From NCBI RefSeq assembly GCF_000423585.1, contig NZ_KE384056.1, forward strand, positions 148,040 through 212,039: 64,000 bases of DNA, in the 5' to 3' direction. Shown in pieces: positions 1 through 8,922 of the stretch (position 1 is the first letter of the stretch; each line of letters starts with the position of its first letter). Origin of the DNA: Salinimicrobium xinjiangense DSM 19287. Lineage in GTDB: Bacteria; Bacteroidota; Bacteroidia; Flavobacteriales; Flavobacteriaceae. Position numbers and translations under genes: made by a program. The notes beneath the pieces were generated by a model. That model was not told the DNA's origin and made no database searches. It saw only the letters and a list, made by a program, of their open reading frames with translations.

Positions 1-26
1 TTGAGGTAGCCTGTACTTTGATCCTT

Positions 27-1463
27 TTATCTACGCAGCAGTACTAAACCAAGGAAGGTAAGCAGTCCGTTAAGGATAAGAACAAAAAAGCCAAATTCAA
101 ACCCGAACCAAACCAGGCTGTTCATACTAATGAAGTAGGTAAGAACAGGGGAAAGTATTGCCACAATGGGTACAAGTTTATCTCTTACCTGCATTTTAGT
201 AAAAAGTCCGAAGCTGTAAAGACCTAAGAGAGGTCCATAGGTGTAACCTGCAAATACAAATAATTTAGCTATCACGCTTTCATCTCGTATAATATATTTG
301 AAAGCTATGATCACGAGGATAAGTACTATGGATACTCCCACATGAATGATCTTCCTCACCGTTTCCTGTTTTTTAGGAGCGTATCGTTTTTCGATATCCA
401 GGATATCGATACTAAAAGAAGTGGTGAGGGAGGTCAAAGCACTGTCGGCACTACTATAAGCCGCTGCGATCAATCCAAGAATAAAGAAAACTGCTATTCC
501 AAATCCCAGCTCTCCTGATGTTGCTATCACCGGGAAAAGGTCATCCTTTGCTGCGTCAATGCCATTGGCGCGGGCATATTCGGTGAGCAACACTCCTAAT
601 GCCATAAAGAAAAGGTTTACAAAGACCAGAACTATGGTGAACCAGAACATGTTTTTCTGGGCATCTCCAAGATTCCGGCAGGTAAGATTTTTCTGCATCA
701 TGTCTTGATCAAGACCCGTCATTACGATAGCTATAAAGGCACCAGAAATGAATTGCTTCCAGAAATAATCGGCACTTTTAACATCATCAAAAAAGAACAT
801 TTTTGACAGCTCACTATTGGAAATATGGGAAATCAAATTTCCGCCCTGAATTCCGAGATCTTCAGAAACATAATAAATACTTACACCAACGGCAATTAGC
901 ATACAGAGGGTTTGTAAAGTGTCTGTATACACAATGGTTTTTATCCCCGATCTAAAGGTGTATAACCATATGAGCAGAATTGTCATAATGACCGTCGCCC
1001 AAAAAGGGATTCCTAGGGTGTCAAACAAAATTATTTGCAAGACGTTTGCTACCAGGAATAAACGAAAACTTGCACCAACCACCCGCGAGAGAAGGAAAAA
1101 GGAAGCCCCGGTCTTATAGGAATAATTTCCAAACCTGTCTTCCAGGTAAGTGTAGATGGAGGTGAGATTCATCCGGTAATACAGAGGCAGCAGGACAAGA
1201 CCAATAACTGCATAGCCCACCACATATCCCAATACCACCTGCATGTAACTAAACTGGCTCGCCTCTACCCAACCCGGAACAGAAATAAATGTGACCCCGC
1301 TAAGAGAAGCTCCAATCATCCCAAAAGCTACGACGTACCATGGGGATTGTCGATTCGCCTTAAAGAATGTACTGTTGTCTGAATTTTTTCCCGTTAGCCA
1401 GGAAATTAAAATGAGCGTAATAAAATAAACGGCAATTAGAAGGAGTATGTAGGAGGGCTGCAT
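27..1463 (-). CDS. Sodium:solute symporter (SSS family)
   Basis: A 478-residue integral membrane protein with about 12-13 hydrophobic segments spread over its whole length, as expected for the SSS/SLC5 family of Na+-coupled transporters in the inner membrane. The N-terminal helix is followed by the family-typical stretch FFKANRQSPWYVVAFGMIGAS with a GVTFISVPG segment (near residues 33-65), and an ATSGELGFGIAVFFILGLIAAAYSSADSAL segment in the middle, where the SSADSAL part is a family hallmark near the Na+ site. Length is usual for the family. The substrate (sugar, nucleoside, sialic acid or other) cannot be read from the sequence. The gene is complete, ends 26 bases from the left window edge, and is divergent from recR. 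Confidence 0.88.
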   Translation of the reverse strand: MQPSYILLLIAVYFITLILISWLTGKNSDNSTFFKANRQSPWYVVAFGMIGASLSGVTFISVPGWVEASQFSYMQVVLGYVVGYAVIGLVLLPLYYRMNLTSIYTYLEDRFGNYSYKTGASFFLLSRVVGASFRLFLVANVLQIILFDTLGIPFWATVIMTILLIWLYTFRSGIKTIVYTDTLQTLCMLIAVGVSIYYVSEDLGIQGGNLISHISNSELSKMFFFDDVKSADYFWKQFISGAFIAIVMTGLDQDMMQKNLTCRNLGDAQKNMFWFTIVLVFVNLFFMALGVLLTEYARANGIDAAKDDLFPVIATSGELGFGIAVFFILGLIAAAYSSADSALTSLTTSFSIDILDIEKRYAPKKQETVRKIIHVGVSIVLILVIIAFKYIIRDESVIAKLFVFAGYTYGPLLGLYSFGLFTKMQVRDKLVPIVAILSPVLTYFISMNSLVWFGFEFGFFVLILNGLLTFLGLVLLRR

Positions 1464-1568
1464 GGGCTAAAATTTCGGGAGCAAAATACAAAACTTACCG
1501 ATATCTGCTGCATAGCTTAAACAGCTACTTTTTAGGAGAATTATTTTAAAAAGAAGTAATTTTGGTAT

Positions 1569-2186
1569 ATGGAATTTTCATCTAAATTATTACAGGCTGC
1601 CGTAGACGAAATGTCTCAGCTTCCCGGGATAGGCCGAAGGACAGCGTTGAGACTGGTGCTGCACCTTTTAAAACAACCCGAATCTCAAACTGTGGCCCTA
1701 AGCAAAGCATTACTCGATCTTAAAACTGAAGCGAAATTCTGCAGCAATTGCCATAACATTAGTGATACTGAACTTTGTGAGATTTGTGCAAATAAAAACA
1801 GGCAAAAGGAAATGGTTTGTGTAGTTGAAGATATCCGCGACGTGATGGCTATAGAAAATACCAGTCAGTACCGCGGGCTGTATCATGTATTAGGTGGCAA
1901 GATCAATCCCATGGAAGGAATTGGTCCGTCGCAGCTCACTATAAAGTCTCTTATTGAGAAGGCTCGGAAAGGTGAAATTGAAGAAATCATTTTTGCCCTT
2001 AGCAGCACTCTTGAAGGGGATACTACCAATTTTTACATTTTTAAGCAGCTGGAAGGTCTTAATATAAGGACAAGTACGATCGCCCGCGGTATTTCTGTAG
2101 GTGACGAATTGGAATATGCAGATGAGGTCACCCTTGGGCGAAGTATCACCAACCGAATTCCTTTTGAAAATTCACTCAGGAATTAA
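1569..2186 (+). CDS. recR: Recombination mediator protein RecR
   Basis: A 205-residue protein of standard RecR length. RecR acts with RecF/RecO to load RecA on gapped single-stranded DNA. The N-terminal helix-hairpin-helix [12 protein letters not shown] (residues 18-29) is followed by a four-cysteine zinc finger (Cys58, Cys61, Cys70, Cys73) and a Toprim domain beginning at [14 protein letters not shown] (residues 83-96), then the C-terminal [21 protein letters not shown] Walker-B-related segment. Start at ATG 1569. A -7-like TAATTTTG lies at 1557-1564, so a transcript from it would have almost no leader. A solitary gene between a divergent symporter and the E2 gene. Confidence 0.97.
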   Translation: MEFSSKLLQAAVDEMSQLPGIGRRTALRLVLHLLKQPESQTVALSKALLDLKTEAKFCSNCHNISDTELCEICANKNRQKEMVCVVEDIRDVMAIENTSQYRGLYHVLGGKINPMEGIGPSQLTIKSLIEKARKGEIEEIIFALSSTLEGDTTNFYIFKQLEGLNIRTSTIARGISVGDELEYADEVTLGRSITNRIPFENSLRN

Positions 2187-2345
2187 CCTCTGGAAGTGCT
2201 TTTTAAATTTCCATAATTGCTGGCCGATTCCATTACTGAATAAAAATTGTAATTTTACTCCGGAATTCGGCTGAAAATCAGCAGTCAAAACAGATAAGAT
2301 TTATTTTGCTGCTGAACTTTTATTATTAAAAGAGGTGAATTTTTA

Positions 2346-2354
2346 GTAAATTCG
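2346..2354 (+). promoter_or_regulatory. Possible -7 box of the E2 acyltransferase gene
   Basis: TAAATTCG at 2347-2354 resembles the Bacteroidota -7 element TAnnTTTG with one mismatch and lies 38 bases before the start codon at 2392. No clear -33 TTG is seen at the usual 17-23 base spacing, so this is tentative. Confidence 0.3.
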
Positions 2355-2391
2355 CAGTCAAATTAATGTAGAACATCTTCGAAATAAGAAT

Positions 2392-3714
2392 ATGGCAAAG
2401 TTTGAGCTTAAGTTACCCAAGATGGGTGAAAGTGTTGCAGAAGCGACCATTACAAATTGGTTAAAGGAAGTGGGAGATACCATTGAAGCCGATGAGGCTA
2501 TTCTTGAAATTGCTACCGATAAAGTGGACAGTGAAGTTCCCAGTGAAGTTGATGGGGTTTTGGTAGAAAAGCTTTTTAATGCAGATGATGTTGTACAGGT
2601 AGGCCAAACCATTGCTATTATTGAAACCGAAGGAGAAGGAGCAGTAGATGTGACGCCGGTGGCCGATCAACAGGTGCCTTCACCCGAGTTCGAAGAAGCT
2701 GTTGCTGCCGCAGAAAGCAGGGTGGAAGAAGCTAAAAGCATCAGTACTTCAGATTATGCCGACAGTAACAGGTTCTATTCTCCATTAGTAAAAAATATAG
2801 CCAAAGAAGAAGGAATTTCCTTTGAAGAACTGGAGCAGATCCAGGGATCTGGCAAAGAAGGAAGGGTGACTAAAAATGATATTTTAGGATACCTTGAAAA
2901 CCGCTCTTCTCAACCTGCTTCGCAGGCACAACAGCCACAACAAACTCAACCTTCTCAACAACAGGCAGCACCACAACCTGCTAAAACTCCATTAAGCGTG
3001 AGCGGGGAAGATGAGATCATTGAAATGACCCGTATGGGAAAAATGATCGCCCATCACATGGTGGACAGTGTGCAAACCTCTGCTCACGTACAGTCTTTCA
3101 TTGAGGTGGATGTGACCAACATCTGGAACTGGAGAAAGAAAAACAAAGATGCTTTCGAAAAGAGAGAAGGAGAGAAACTTACTTTTACTCCAATCTTTAT
3201 GGAAGCCGTAGCCAAGGCGATAAAAGATTTTCCTTTGATCAACATTTCTGTTGACGGGGATAAGATCATTAAAAGAAAGAATATTAACCTTGGAATGGCA
3301 GCAGCCCTTCCTGATGGTAACCTTATTGTTCCGGTGATCAAAAATGCCGACCAGCTCAATCTGGTAGGAATGGCAAAAGCCGTGAACGACCTGGCGAACC
3401 GTGCAAGATTGAATAAGCTCAAACCCGATGATATACAGGGAGGAACCTATACGGTGACGAACGTGGGAACCTTTGGGAGCATCATGGGAACGCCGATTAT
3501 TAATCAGCCGCAGGTAGGGATCCTTGCCCTTGGAGCTATTAGAAAAGTTCCGGCTGTTATTGAAACTCCCGAGGGAGATTTTATCGGTATCCGTTTCAAA
3601 ATGTTCTTATCTCACAGTTATGACCACCGTGTGGTGAATGGAGCTCTGGGAGGTCAGTTTGTACAAAGAGTAGCACAATACCTGGAGAAATTTGATCCTA
3701 AGAGAGACCTTTAA
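2392..3714 (+). CDS. Dihydrolipoamide acyltransferase (E2) of a 2-oxoacid dehydrogenase complex
   Basis: A 440-residue E2 core enzyme that transfers acyl groups from lipoamide to CoA. Domains in order: one lipoyl domain (residues 2-78) with the lipoylated Lys44 in EIATDKVDSEVP; a peripheral-subunit-binding domain (about 126-168, FYSPLVKNIAKEEG to KNDILGYLE); a Gln/Pro/Ala-rich flexible linker (about 172-200); and the catalytic domain, which ends with DHRVVNG at 411-417 containing catalytic His412. The usual motif is DHRxxDG, so Asn416 replaces Asp; my recollection is that this occurs in Bacteroidota homologues. Single lipoyl domain and sequence type fit branched-chain or 2-oxoglutarate complexes rather than classic PDH. 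No E1 or E3 gene is adjacent, so the exact substrate is open. Confidence 0.9.
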   Translation: MAKFELKLPKMGESVAEATITNWLKEVGDTIEADEAILEIATDKVDSEVPSEVDGVLVEKLFNADDVVQVGQTIAIIETEGEGAVDVTPVADQQVPSPEFEEAVAAAESRVEEAKSISTSDYADSNRFYSPLVKNIAKEEGISFEELEQIQGSGKEGRVTKNDILGYLENRSSQPASQAQQPQQTQPSQQQAAPQPAKTPLSVSGEDEIIEMTRMGKMIAHHMVDSVQTSAHVQSFIEVDVTNIWNWRKKNKDAFEKREGEKLTFTPIFMEAVAKAIKDFPLINISVDGDKIIKRKNINLGMAAALPDGNLIVPVIKNADQLNLVGMAKAVNDLANRARLNKLKPDDIQGGTYTVTNVGTFGSIMGTPIINQPQVGILALGAIRKVPAVIETPEGDFIGIRFKMFLSHSYDHRVVNGALGGQFVQRVAQYLEKFDPKRDL

Positions 3715-3735
3715 TCGGCATTATAAAATGTAAAC

Positions 3736-3768
3736 AAAACCACAGCATTTTCGCTGTGGTTTTTCTTT
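3736..3768 (+). terminator. Intrinsic terminator after the E2 gene
   Basis: An 11-bp stem AAAACCACAGC / GCTGTGGTTTT with a short ATTTTC loop, followed by TTTTC on the plus strand, 22 bases after the E2 stop codon. The A-run before and T-run after would let it act on either strand. Confidence 0.8.
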
Positions 3769-4200
3769 TGCCATAGATTTTTTTGCCGCGAATTCACGAA
3801 TAACTACATGATCAGGGAGCAACAGAATTGTAAGACCTGATCTCTTTGTGTTCTTTATTTTTCTTTGTGGTCTCTGCGTGAAATAACATGGAATCTTAAA
3901 TAAATCCAATTCACAGACTTCTGAAACAGCAATTTCCCATCTGCCGTACCTACGGCACTCTAACCCGAACTGTCACTCCTTCTACCAATCTATCGTTCCT
4001 ACGGAACTTATATTCCTACGCTCTTAAACCCTTACTACTTCTACTTCCTCCTGATTCTTTTTTCCTGACTTCGGGAGCAAAGCGTCTTTTTTCACACTGC
4101 CTGCTTAAAACTACGTAATGCCCACTTCTGATTCTGACCACTGATCACTGACCACTGACCACTACTTTTACTATCTTTACCAAAACTGAATGATATTGTA
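3769..4200. other. Non-coding interval with short palindromes and simple repeats
   Basis: No credible gene is seen. The interval holds a degenerate AT-rich segment, a pair of short palindromes (3943-3958 and 3995-4007) described separately, and a simple-repeat stretch at about 4121-4162 built from CTGA(C/T)CACTGA-like units. The 62-codon frame on the minus strand here has no family resemblance and is composed of this repeat DNA. Confidence 0.6.
3943..4007. repeat. Two-hairpin intergenic repeat element (family F, copy 1)
   Basis: GCCGTACCTACGGCAC (3943-3958) and GTTCCTACGGAAC (3995-4007) are two short palindromes, the second preceded by TTCTACCAATCTAT. The same arrangement, with about the same spacing (52 versus 54 bases) and a TTCTACCGATATGT lead-in, recurs at 11753-11820. 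This shared architecture argues for one repeated element rather than chance palindromes. Function unknown. Confidence 0.6.
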
Positions 4201-4980
4201 ATGGAGTTGAAGCTTACCAAACCCTTATGTTTTTTTGATATTGAAGCCACCGGAACCAACGTGGCAAAAGACAGGATCGTAGAGATCTCTATTCTCAAGA
4301 TCTATCCTAATGGCAATCGCGAAAGCAGAACCTGGCTGGTGAATCCTACTGTACCCATTTCAAAAGAAGTAGTGGCCGTACACGGGATCACCAATGAAAA
4401 AGTAGCCAATGAGCCTACTTTTAAAGAACTCGCCGGGACAGTGTATGAGATGATCAAAGGCTGTGATCTGGCAGGGTACAACTCCAACAGATATGATATC
4501 CCTTTGCTTGCTGAAGAAATGCTGCGGGCCGGTGTCGATTTTGACATGAAAAACTCCCTTGCCGTTGATGTGCAAACCATTTTCCATAAAATGGAGCAAC
4601 GTACACTTTCTGCTGCCTATAAATTTTACTGTGGAAAAGAACTCGAAGGAGCTCATGGTGCTGAAGCCGATACCTTAGCTACTTTTGAAGTGCTTAAATC
4701 CCAGTTGGACATGTATGACGAGAAACTACAGAACGATGTAAAATGGCTTGCAGAATTCAGTTCTCAAAAAAATTGTGCAGACATAGCAGGTCTTATCGCT
4801 TTCGACAAAAAAGGTCGGGAAGTATTCACCTTTGGAAAATATAAAGGCAAAAGTGTGGAGGACATCCTGGAACAGGAACCCGGATACTTTGGCTGGTTCC
4901 AGAATGCCGATTTCCCGCTTTACACCAAAAAGGTGCTTACGGCAATTAAACTGCGAAAGTTGAATACGAAATTAAAATAG
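4201..4980 (+). CDS. DEDDh 3'-5' exonuclease (DNA polymerase III epsilon-like) with C-terminal DUF3820 domain
   Basis: A 259-residue protein. The exonuclease domain shows ExoI Asp13/Glu15 in FFDIEATG, the HGITNEKVANEPTF segment (61-74), an ExoII region GYNSNRYDIPLL with Asp99, and ExoIII His152...Asp157 in AHGAEADT, so the DEDDh metal-binding set is complete. After residue 205 comes FTFGKYKGKSVEDIL...GYFGWF...FPLYTKK, the DUF3820 fold that also exists alone at 61500-61733. It probably trims 3' ends of DNA (or RNA) in repair or proofreading; it lacks a polymerase. Standalone gene with no operon partner. The fusion with DUF3820 suggests that this small domain binds nucleic acid or a replication partner, which is inference. 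Confidence 0.9.
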   Translation: MELKLTKPLCFFDIEATGTNVAKDRIVEISILKIYPNGNRESRTWLVNPTVPISKEVVAVHGITNEKVANEPTFKELAGTVYEMIKGCDLAGYNSNRYDIPLLAEEMLRAGVDFDMKNSLAVDVQTIFHKMEQRTLSAAYKFYCGKELEGAHGAEADTLATFEVLKSQLDMYDEKLQNDVKWLAEFSSQKNCADIAGLIAFDKKGREVFTFGKYKGKSVEDILEQEPGYFGWFQNADFPLYTKKVLTAIKLRKLNTKLK

Positions 4981-4986
4981 TTTCTT

Positions 4987-6552
4987 TTATTCAAAATTCA
5001 CATTGTGTCCCGCCGTTACCTTCTGGGCATTCAAGGCTGTATTATCTGGTCTTGTAATTATCGCAACCACCTCAAAATTGTTAGGGTTGTAAAAATTACC
5101 CGGAGCAGAATAAGAAAACTGAGATAGATCAACCGTTCCAAATTTAAAGCTGACTTCTTCCAAAGCTGAAATAGCATTCAGTTCATCACCAAAAACATTT
5201 GTGAGAGAGGCCTGTAACACATCGTCATGAATAAAATCTTTTATAGGCTCACCTTTTTGGTACCAGCGACTTTGGGGATCGTTGTTCAGGTAGTTTTCCT
5301 GGGGAAAGATCACACCGTTCTGTAACAAATACACTACTAATTTATAGCCTTGAGGTATTTGGACTTCAGAGACAAGTTTTACCTCAATATCAAGCTTATC
5401 ATTATTCAGTTCAGTATTAATTGCAATACTATAAGGAGATTCTTCTCCTGCAGTATTTAATACGAGCAACAGCTGTTCTTCTTCATCTTCGGGAAAGGGG
5501 ATCTGCGAAACTCTGTTCAATCTGGCGTGAGGATAAAACTCCACTTCAAAATGTGCCACCAGGTCTTTTGACTCATCTATCATCATTTTATCCTGAAAAT
5601 GAATGGCAACAACGGCCAGGTCCTCTGTTCTTTCCTTAAGGAGTAAGATAGCATTTGTGACCCTTGGGCACCAGCCGCACCAGGTTCCGGTGTAATCTTC
5701 AAACAATGCTTTTCTTTTTGGAGTAAAGACTTCAAAAGTTTTTGGTTCAGTTTCCTCTCCACTTGCAGCTTTAGCGGTTACTTCAAAACTTCCTTCTGTA
5801 TCAGATTGAAAACTATTCCCATTTACAGCACTTCCATTTACGTAGAAAGTAGCATCTGCTGTAGCATCTTCACCGTTGGATCCAAAAAATTGAAAATTAA
5901 CCTCCTGGCCTTTTAAAGCTTTATCACGGCTAACAGTCAAATAATTGGATGAAGATACCTGTATGGAAAGTGTGTTACTATTCAGTTCATTAAAACTGGC
6001 AATAACGTCGTGCTCACCACCCTGGTTGAAAGTGTATTGATTTCCGCTTATGGTTTCTCCATTTATCTGAATTGTACTTAGAGAGGTATATTCAAATCCA
6101 TTGTCTCCCAATACCCGGAATATGACATTTTTATTAATATCTGTTTTTGATGATTCAAGGTTGGAGGTGAGTGTGATTGCGTCAGGTTGAGAGGCAATTT
6201 GAGGTTTTTTTACATTAATGGAGATCTTATTACTGGTAAGCTTGTTCATCTTTGCGGTGAATTCATGAGTGCCACTCCCGCTAAACTGAAAGCTTTTTCG
6301 TTCCAGTGCCTCTCCGGCAAGATAGATTGTACTTTGGCTGGTATAATCCTTACCATCGTTTCCTTCTACTTTGAAGTAAACTGTTTCATTTACAGCTGCA
6401 GTACCCGTACTGTTATTTGTGCTGAGTTGTATGGAACCTGGTCCGCTTGTATTACCTCCTTCTCCGGAAGCATCGTCGCTGCTGCAGGAAAAAAGAAAAA
6501 TAACTGTAATAATTAAACCGGCTAAACTGTTAAATGACTGTGAATATTTCAT
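4987..6552 (-). CDS. Omp28-related lipoprotein with Ig-like repeats and a thioredoxin-like CxxC
   Basis: A 521-residue exported lipoprotein. The signal peptide ends in a lipobox with Cys23 (FLFSCSSDD), and the Asp-rich +2 region fits surface or outer-membrane lipoproteins of this phylum. Three Ig-like repeats of roughly 75 residues follow (about 38-115, 125-200, 203-275), each carrying a GNDGxDYTS(Q/L)STI-like segment. The C-terminal half is an Omp28 domain with a redox motif WCGWC (Cys292, Cys295). It is divergent from the TlpA gene at 6691 and shares a 138-base intergenic region with it. Probably part of an envelope thiol-redox or adhesion function; the substrate is unknown. Confidence 0.85.
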   Translation of the reverse strand: MKYSQSFNSLAGLIITVIFLFSCSSDDASGEGGNTSGPGSIQLSTNNSTGTAAVNETVYFKVEGNDGKDYTSQSTIYLAGEALERKSFQFSGSGTHEFTAKMNKLTSNKISINVKKPQIASQPDAITLTSNLESSKTDINKNVIFRVLGDNGFEYTSLSTIQINGETISGNQYTFNQGGEHDVIASFNELNSNTLSIQVSSSNYLTVSRDKALKGQEVNFQFFGSNGEDATADATFYVNGSAVNGNSFQSDTEGSFEVTAKAASGEETEPKTFEVFTPKRKALFEDYTGTWCGWCPRVTNAILLLKERTEDLAVVAIHFQDKMMIDESKDLVAHFEVEFYPHARLNRVSQIPFPEDEEEQLLLVLNTAGEESPYSIAINTELNNDKLDIEVKLVSEVQIPQGYKLVVYLLQNGVIFPQENYLNNDPQSRWYQKGEPIKDFIHDDVLQASLTNVFGDELNAISALEEVSFKFGTVDLSQFSYSAPGNFYNPNNFEVVAIITRPDNTALNAQKVTAGHNVNFE

Positions 6553-6690
6553 GACTCCCCCAATTTTGATTTATGAATTTAAACTAAAATTTTATAATAA
6601 ATTAAATTTTCCTAAAATTATTACACTAATTATTAGGGAGTTAAGAGTTTTATGTATAAATTTCTTTCTTAAATTTTTTAAAAAAAGAGA

Positions 6691-7170
6691 ATGAACAAGT
6701 GGTGGAGCCTGATTTTTTGTTTCGTAATTCAATACGGCTTTTCACAGGCCGAGATGCCGCAATTTGTTTTAAAAGATCTTGAGGGAAAGCAGGTTGATCT
6801 GCAAAAAATATCTGAAGAGAAAACAGTTATCCTTTCTTTATGGGCTACCTGGTGTGTACCCTGCATCAATGAATTGGAAGCTATTACTCTCCACTATGAA
6901 GATTGGCAAAATGAATTTGACCTTCAGCTCTATGCCATTTCTATAGATGATCCACGAACCGTTAACCGGGTACGCCCTATGGTAAGGGGGAAAGGCTGGA
7001 AGTACAAGGTGCTGCTGGATACCAATAATGACCTGAGAAGAGCCCTGGGTGCGGCAACTGTTCCTTTAACCCTGGTTGTGAGAAATAATAAAATTCTGTA
7101 CAAACATTCCGGTTATTCTCCCGGATCTGAAGATATTTTGTATGAAAAACTGCTGGAATTTTCCCGATAA
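6691..7170 (+). CDS. TlpA-like exported thioredoxin-fold protein
   Basis: A 159-residue protein with a Sec signal peptide (residues 1-19, ending FSQA) and a TlpA/ResA-like thioredoxin fold. The active site is WATWCVPC with Cys55 and Cys58, followed by the usual LYAISIDDP segment and a cis-proline segment AATVPLTLVV. It should act in the periplasm as a thiol reductant or oxidant. It lies 18 bases before the DUF6029 gene in the same direction and is divergent from the Omp28-type lipoprotein that also has a CxxC motif, so the three probably work together. Confidence 0.87.
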   Translation: MNKWWSLIFCFVIQYGFSQAEMPQFVLKDLEGKQVDLQKISEEKTVILSLWATWCVPCINELEAITLHYEDWQNEFDLQLYAISIDDPRTVNRVRPMVRGKGWKYKVLLDTNNDLRRALGAATVPLTLVVRNNKILYKHSGYSPGSEDILYEKLLEFSR

Positions 7171-7188
7171 CATCATTAGGGACCGGGT

Positions 7189-8838
7189 ATGAGGAAAACT
7201 CTTTATTTCGTCATGCTTCTTTACCTGCCATTCCTGGCCTTCTCTCAGGAAAACCTAAACTTTTATGGCAGTCTCGAATCCAATTCTCAATGGTTACAGG
7301 ATGATGAGGAATTAGAATTCACGGCTCCTCCCGAAAATTTCCGATCAAATAATTATTTCACTTTCAATTTTGAATATCAGGGTTTCACGGCGGGCCTGCA
7401 GTATGAAGCTTATCTCCCCACTCCCTTACTCGGTTACGATCCCCGGCTGGAGGGAAATGAAATTGCCTCTTATTACGCAGGCTATAAAAATGAGATTTTG
7501 GATGTGACAGCAGGATATTTTTATGAGCAGTTTGGCAGCGGTTTAATTCTGAGGTTTTGGGAGGACAGGCAGCTGGGGATTAATAATGCTATGAAAGGTA
7601 TAAGATTAGGCTTTAGGGGAATTGAACATCTTGAGCTAACAGCATTATTTGGTGAACAAAGAGTCGGCTTTGAAACATCCGAAGGAACCATTGGGGGCTT
7701 AGATGTTAATCTTGATCTATCTTCCTGGGCAGGAGCCGAAGCTTATGATCTCGGTTTAGGTGCAAGTGTGGTAAACAGATTCCAAAATGCAGGAGAATTT
7801 GAAAATGTACCTGCTTCTGTCACCGCTTTTTCAGGAAGAGTGAATTTTAATTTCGCTAATTTCTTTTCTGAATTGGAAGCAGTATATAAACAGCCTGATG
7901 TTTTGGTGTATAACCGGTCCATAACTAATCAACGGGAAACTTTTGGAGGATCTGCCTGGCTTCTGAATTTTGGATATGCAATTCCCGGCTTCGGAATTAA
8001 TGCGACTTTAAGAAGACTGGAAAACTTCAGTTTTTATTCAGACAGACTGGCCGAGGGCAATCAATATAACCGCCAGCTTATAAATTATGTTCCAGCCCTC
8101 ACCAAACAGCATGATTATCTGCTCAACAACATATATGTTTACAGCTCCCAACCACGACTCTTGCTTTTAACTTCTCAAAGACAGGCGGGAGAGATTGGAG
8201 CTCAAATAGATCTATTTTTTTCTCTGCCTAAAAAGTCATTTTTAGGCGGGAAGTATGGAACTAAATTTGAATTCAATTATTCAAATTGGGCCGGACTGGA
8301 CTCAAAATTTGACATTCCTGATAATACCTATACTTCGGAATTTTTTTCCAGAGGAGAGACCTACTTCAGGGAAGTGGGCTTTAGTGTCAGAAAACGATGG
8401 AATAAGGAATGGAGCGGGATATATTCCATAACAGATATTAAAATTGATGAGGGGGTAACTATAGGTAGTCCGCTGGGATTTTATTTCATCAATGCCGGTA
8501 TTGGAGTAATTGAAAACACCTATAGATTAGGAAGAGGTAGATCTGTACGGCTGGAACTTCAGCATCTCTGGACAAAGAATGATCGTGGAAATTGGGCTGG
8601 AGGCTTATTGGAATATAATTTTTCCCCAACAATTGGAATTTATGCAGCCGATTCGTGGAATTACGGCGGGGACCCCGCTTTTCATTACTACAATTTTGGA
8701 GGAAGCTATTCGCATGGAAGTGCGAGAATAGCATTTAACTATGGAAGGCAAAGAGGAGGGCTTATTTGTATTGGCGGCGTATGCCGTTATGTGCCGGAGA
8801 ATACCGGTCTCTCTGTGAATCTTCAGTTAAGCTTCTAA
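7189..8838 (+). CDS. DUF6029 family exported beta-barrel-like protein
   Basis: A 549-residue protein with a signal peptide (to about residue 19, AFSQ) and a mature part of alternating hydrophobic, aromatic-rich strands ending in the aromatic terminus NLQLSF, typical of outer-membrane beta-barrels. I recognise it as the DUF6029 type found next to Omp28 and TlpA genes in Bacteroidota. No catalytic motif is visible. Near the C-terminus, GGLICIGGVCRYVPE has two cysteines five residues apart, which could be a target of the adjacent thioredoxin-fold proteins. Probably co-transcribed with the TlpA gene (18-base gap). Confidence 0.75.
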   Translation: MRKTLYFVMLLYLPFLAFSQENLNFYGSLESNSQWLQDDEELEFTAPPENFRSNNYFTFNFEYQGFTAGLQYEAYLPTPLLGYDPRLEGNEIASYYAGYKNEILDVTAGYFYEQFGSGLILRFWEDRQLGINNAMKGIRLGFRGIEHLELTALFGEQRVGFETSEGTIGGLDVNLDLSSWAGAEAYDLGLGASVVNRFQNAGEFENVPASVTAFSGRVNFNFANFFSELEAVYKQPDVLVYNRSITNQRETFGGSAWLLNFGYAIPGFGINATLRRLENFSFYSDRLAEGNQYNRQLINYVPALTKQHDYLLNNIYVYSSQPRLLLLTSQRQAGEIGAQIDLFFSLPKKSFLGGKYGTKFEFNYSNWAGLDSKFDIPDNTYTSEFFSRGETYFREVGFSVRKRWNKEWSGIYSITDIKIDEGVTIGSPLGFYFINAGIGVIENTYRLGRGRSVRLELQHLWTKNDRGNWAGGLLEYNFSPTIGIYAADSWNYGGDPAFHYYNFGGSYSHGSARIAFNYGRQRGGLICIGGVCRYVPENTGLSVNLQLSF

Positions 8839-8857
8839 TGCAGGTCCTTAAAATTTA

Positions 8858-8865
8858 TATCTTTG
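8858..8865 (+). promoter_or_regulatory. -7 box of the FAH-Hpt-cinA operon
   Basis: TATCTTTG is an exact match to the Bacteroidota -7 element TAnnTTTG, 57 bases before the start codon at 8923. No TTG is present at the expected -33 spacing. Confidence 0.45.
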
Positions 8866-8922
8866 AAACCGGGAACCAAAAATCCCAGATGAAATAACCA
8901 AAAACCTCTATATTTTTCTTTA

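Noticed and set aside
3721..3909. Minus-strand 62-codon frame after the E2 gene
   Set aside because: It spans the E2 terminator and degenerate repeat DNA and has no start region or homology to support it.
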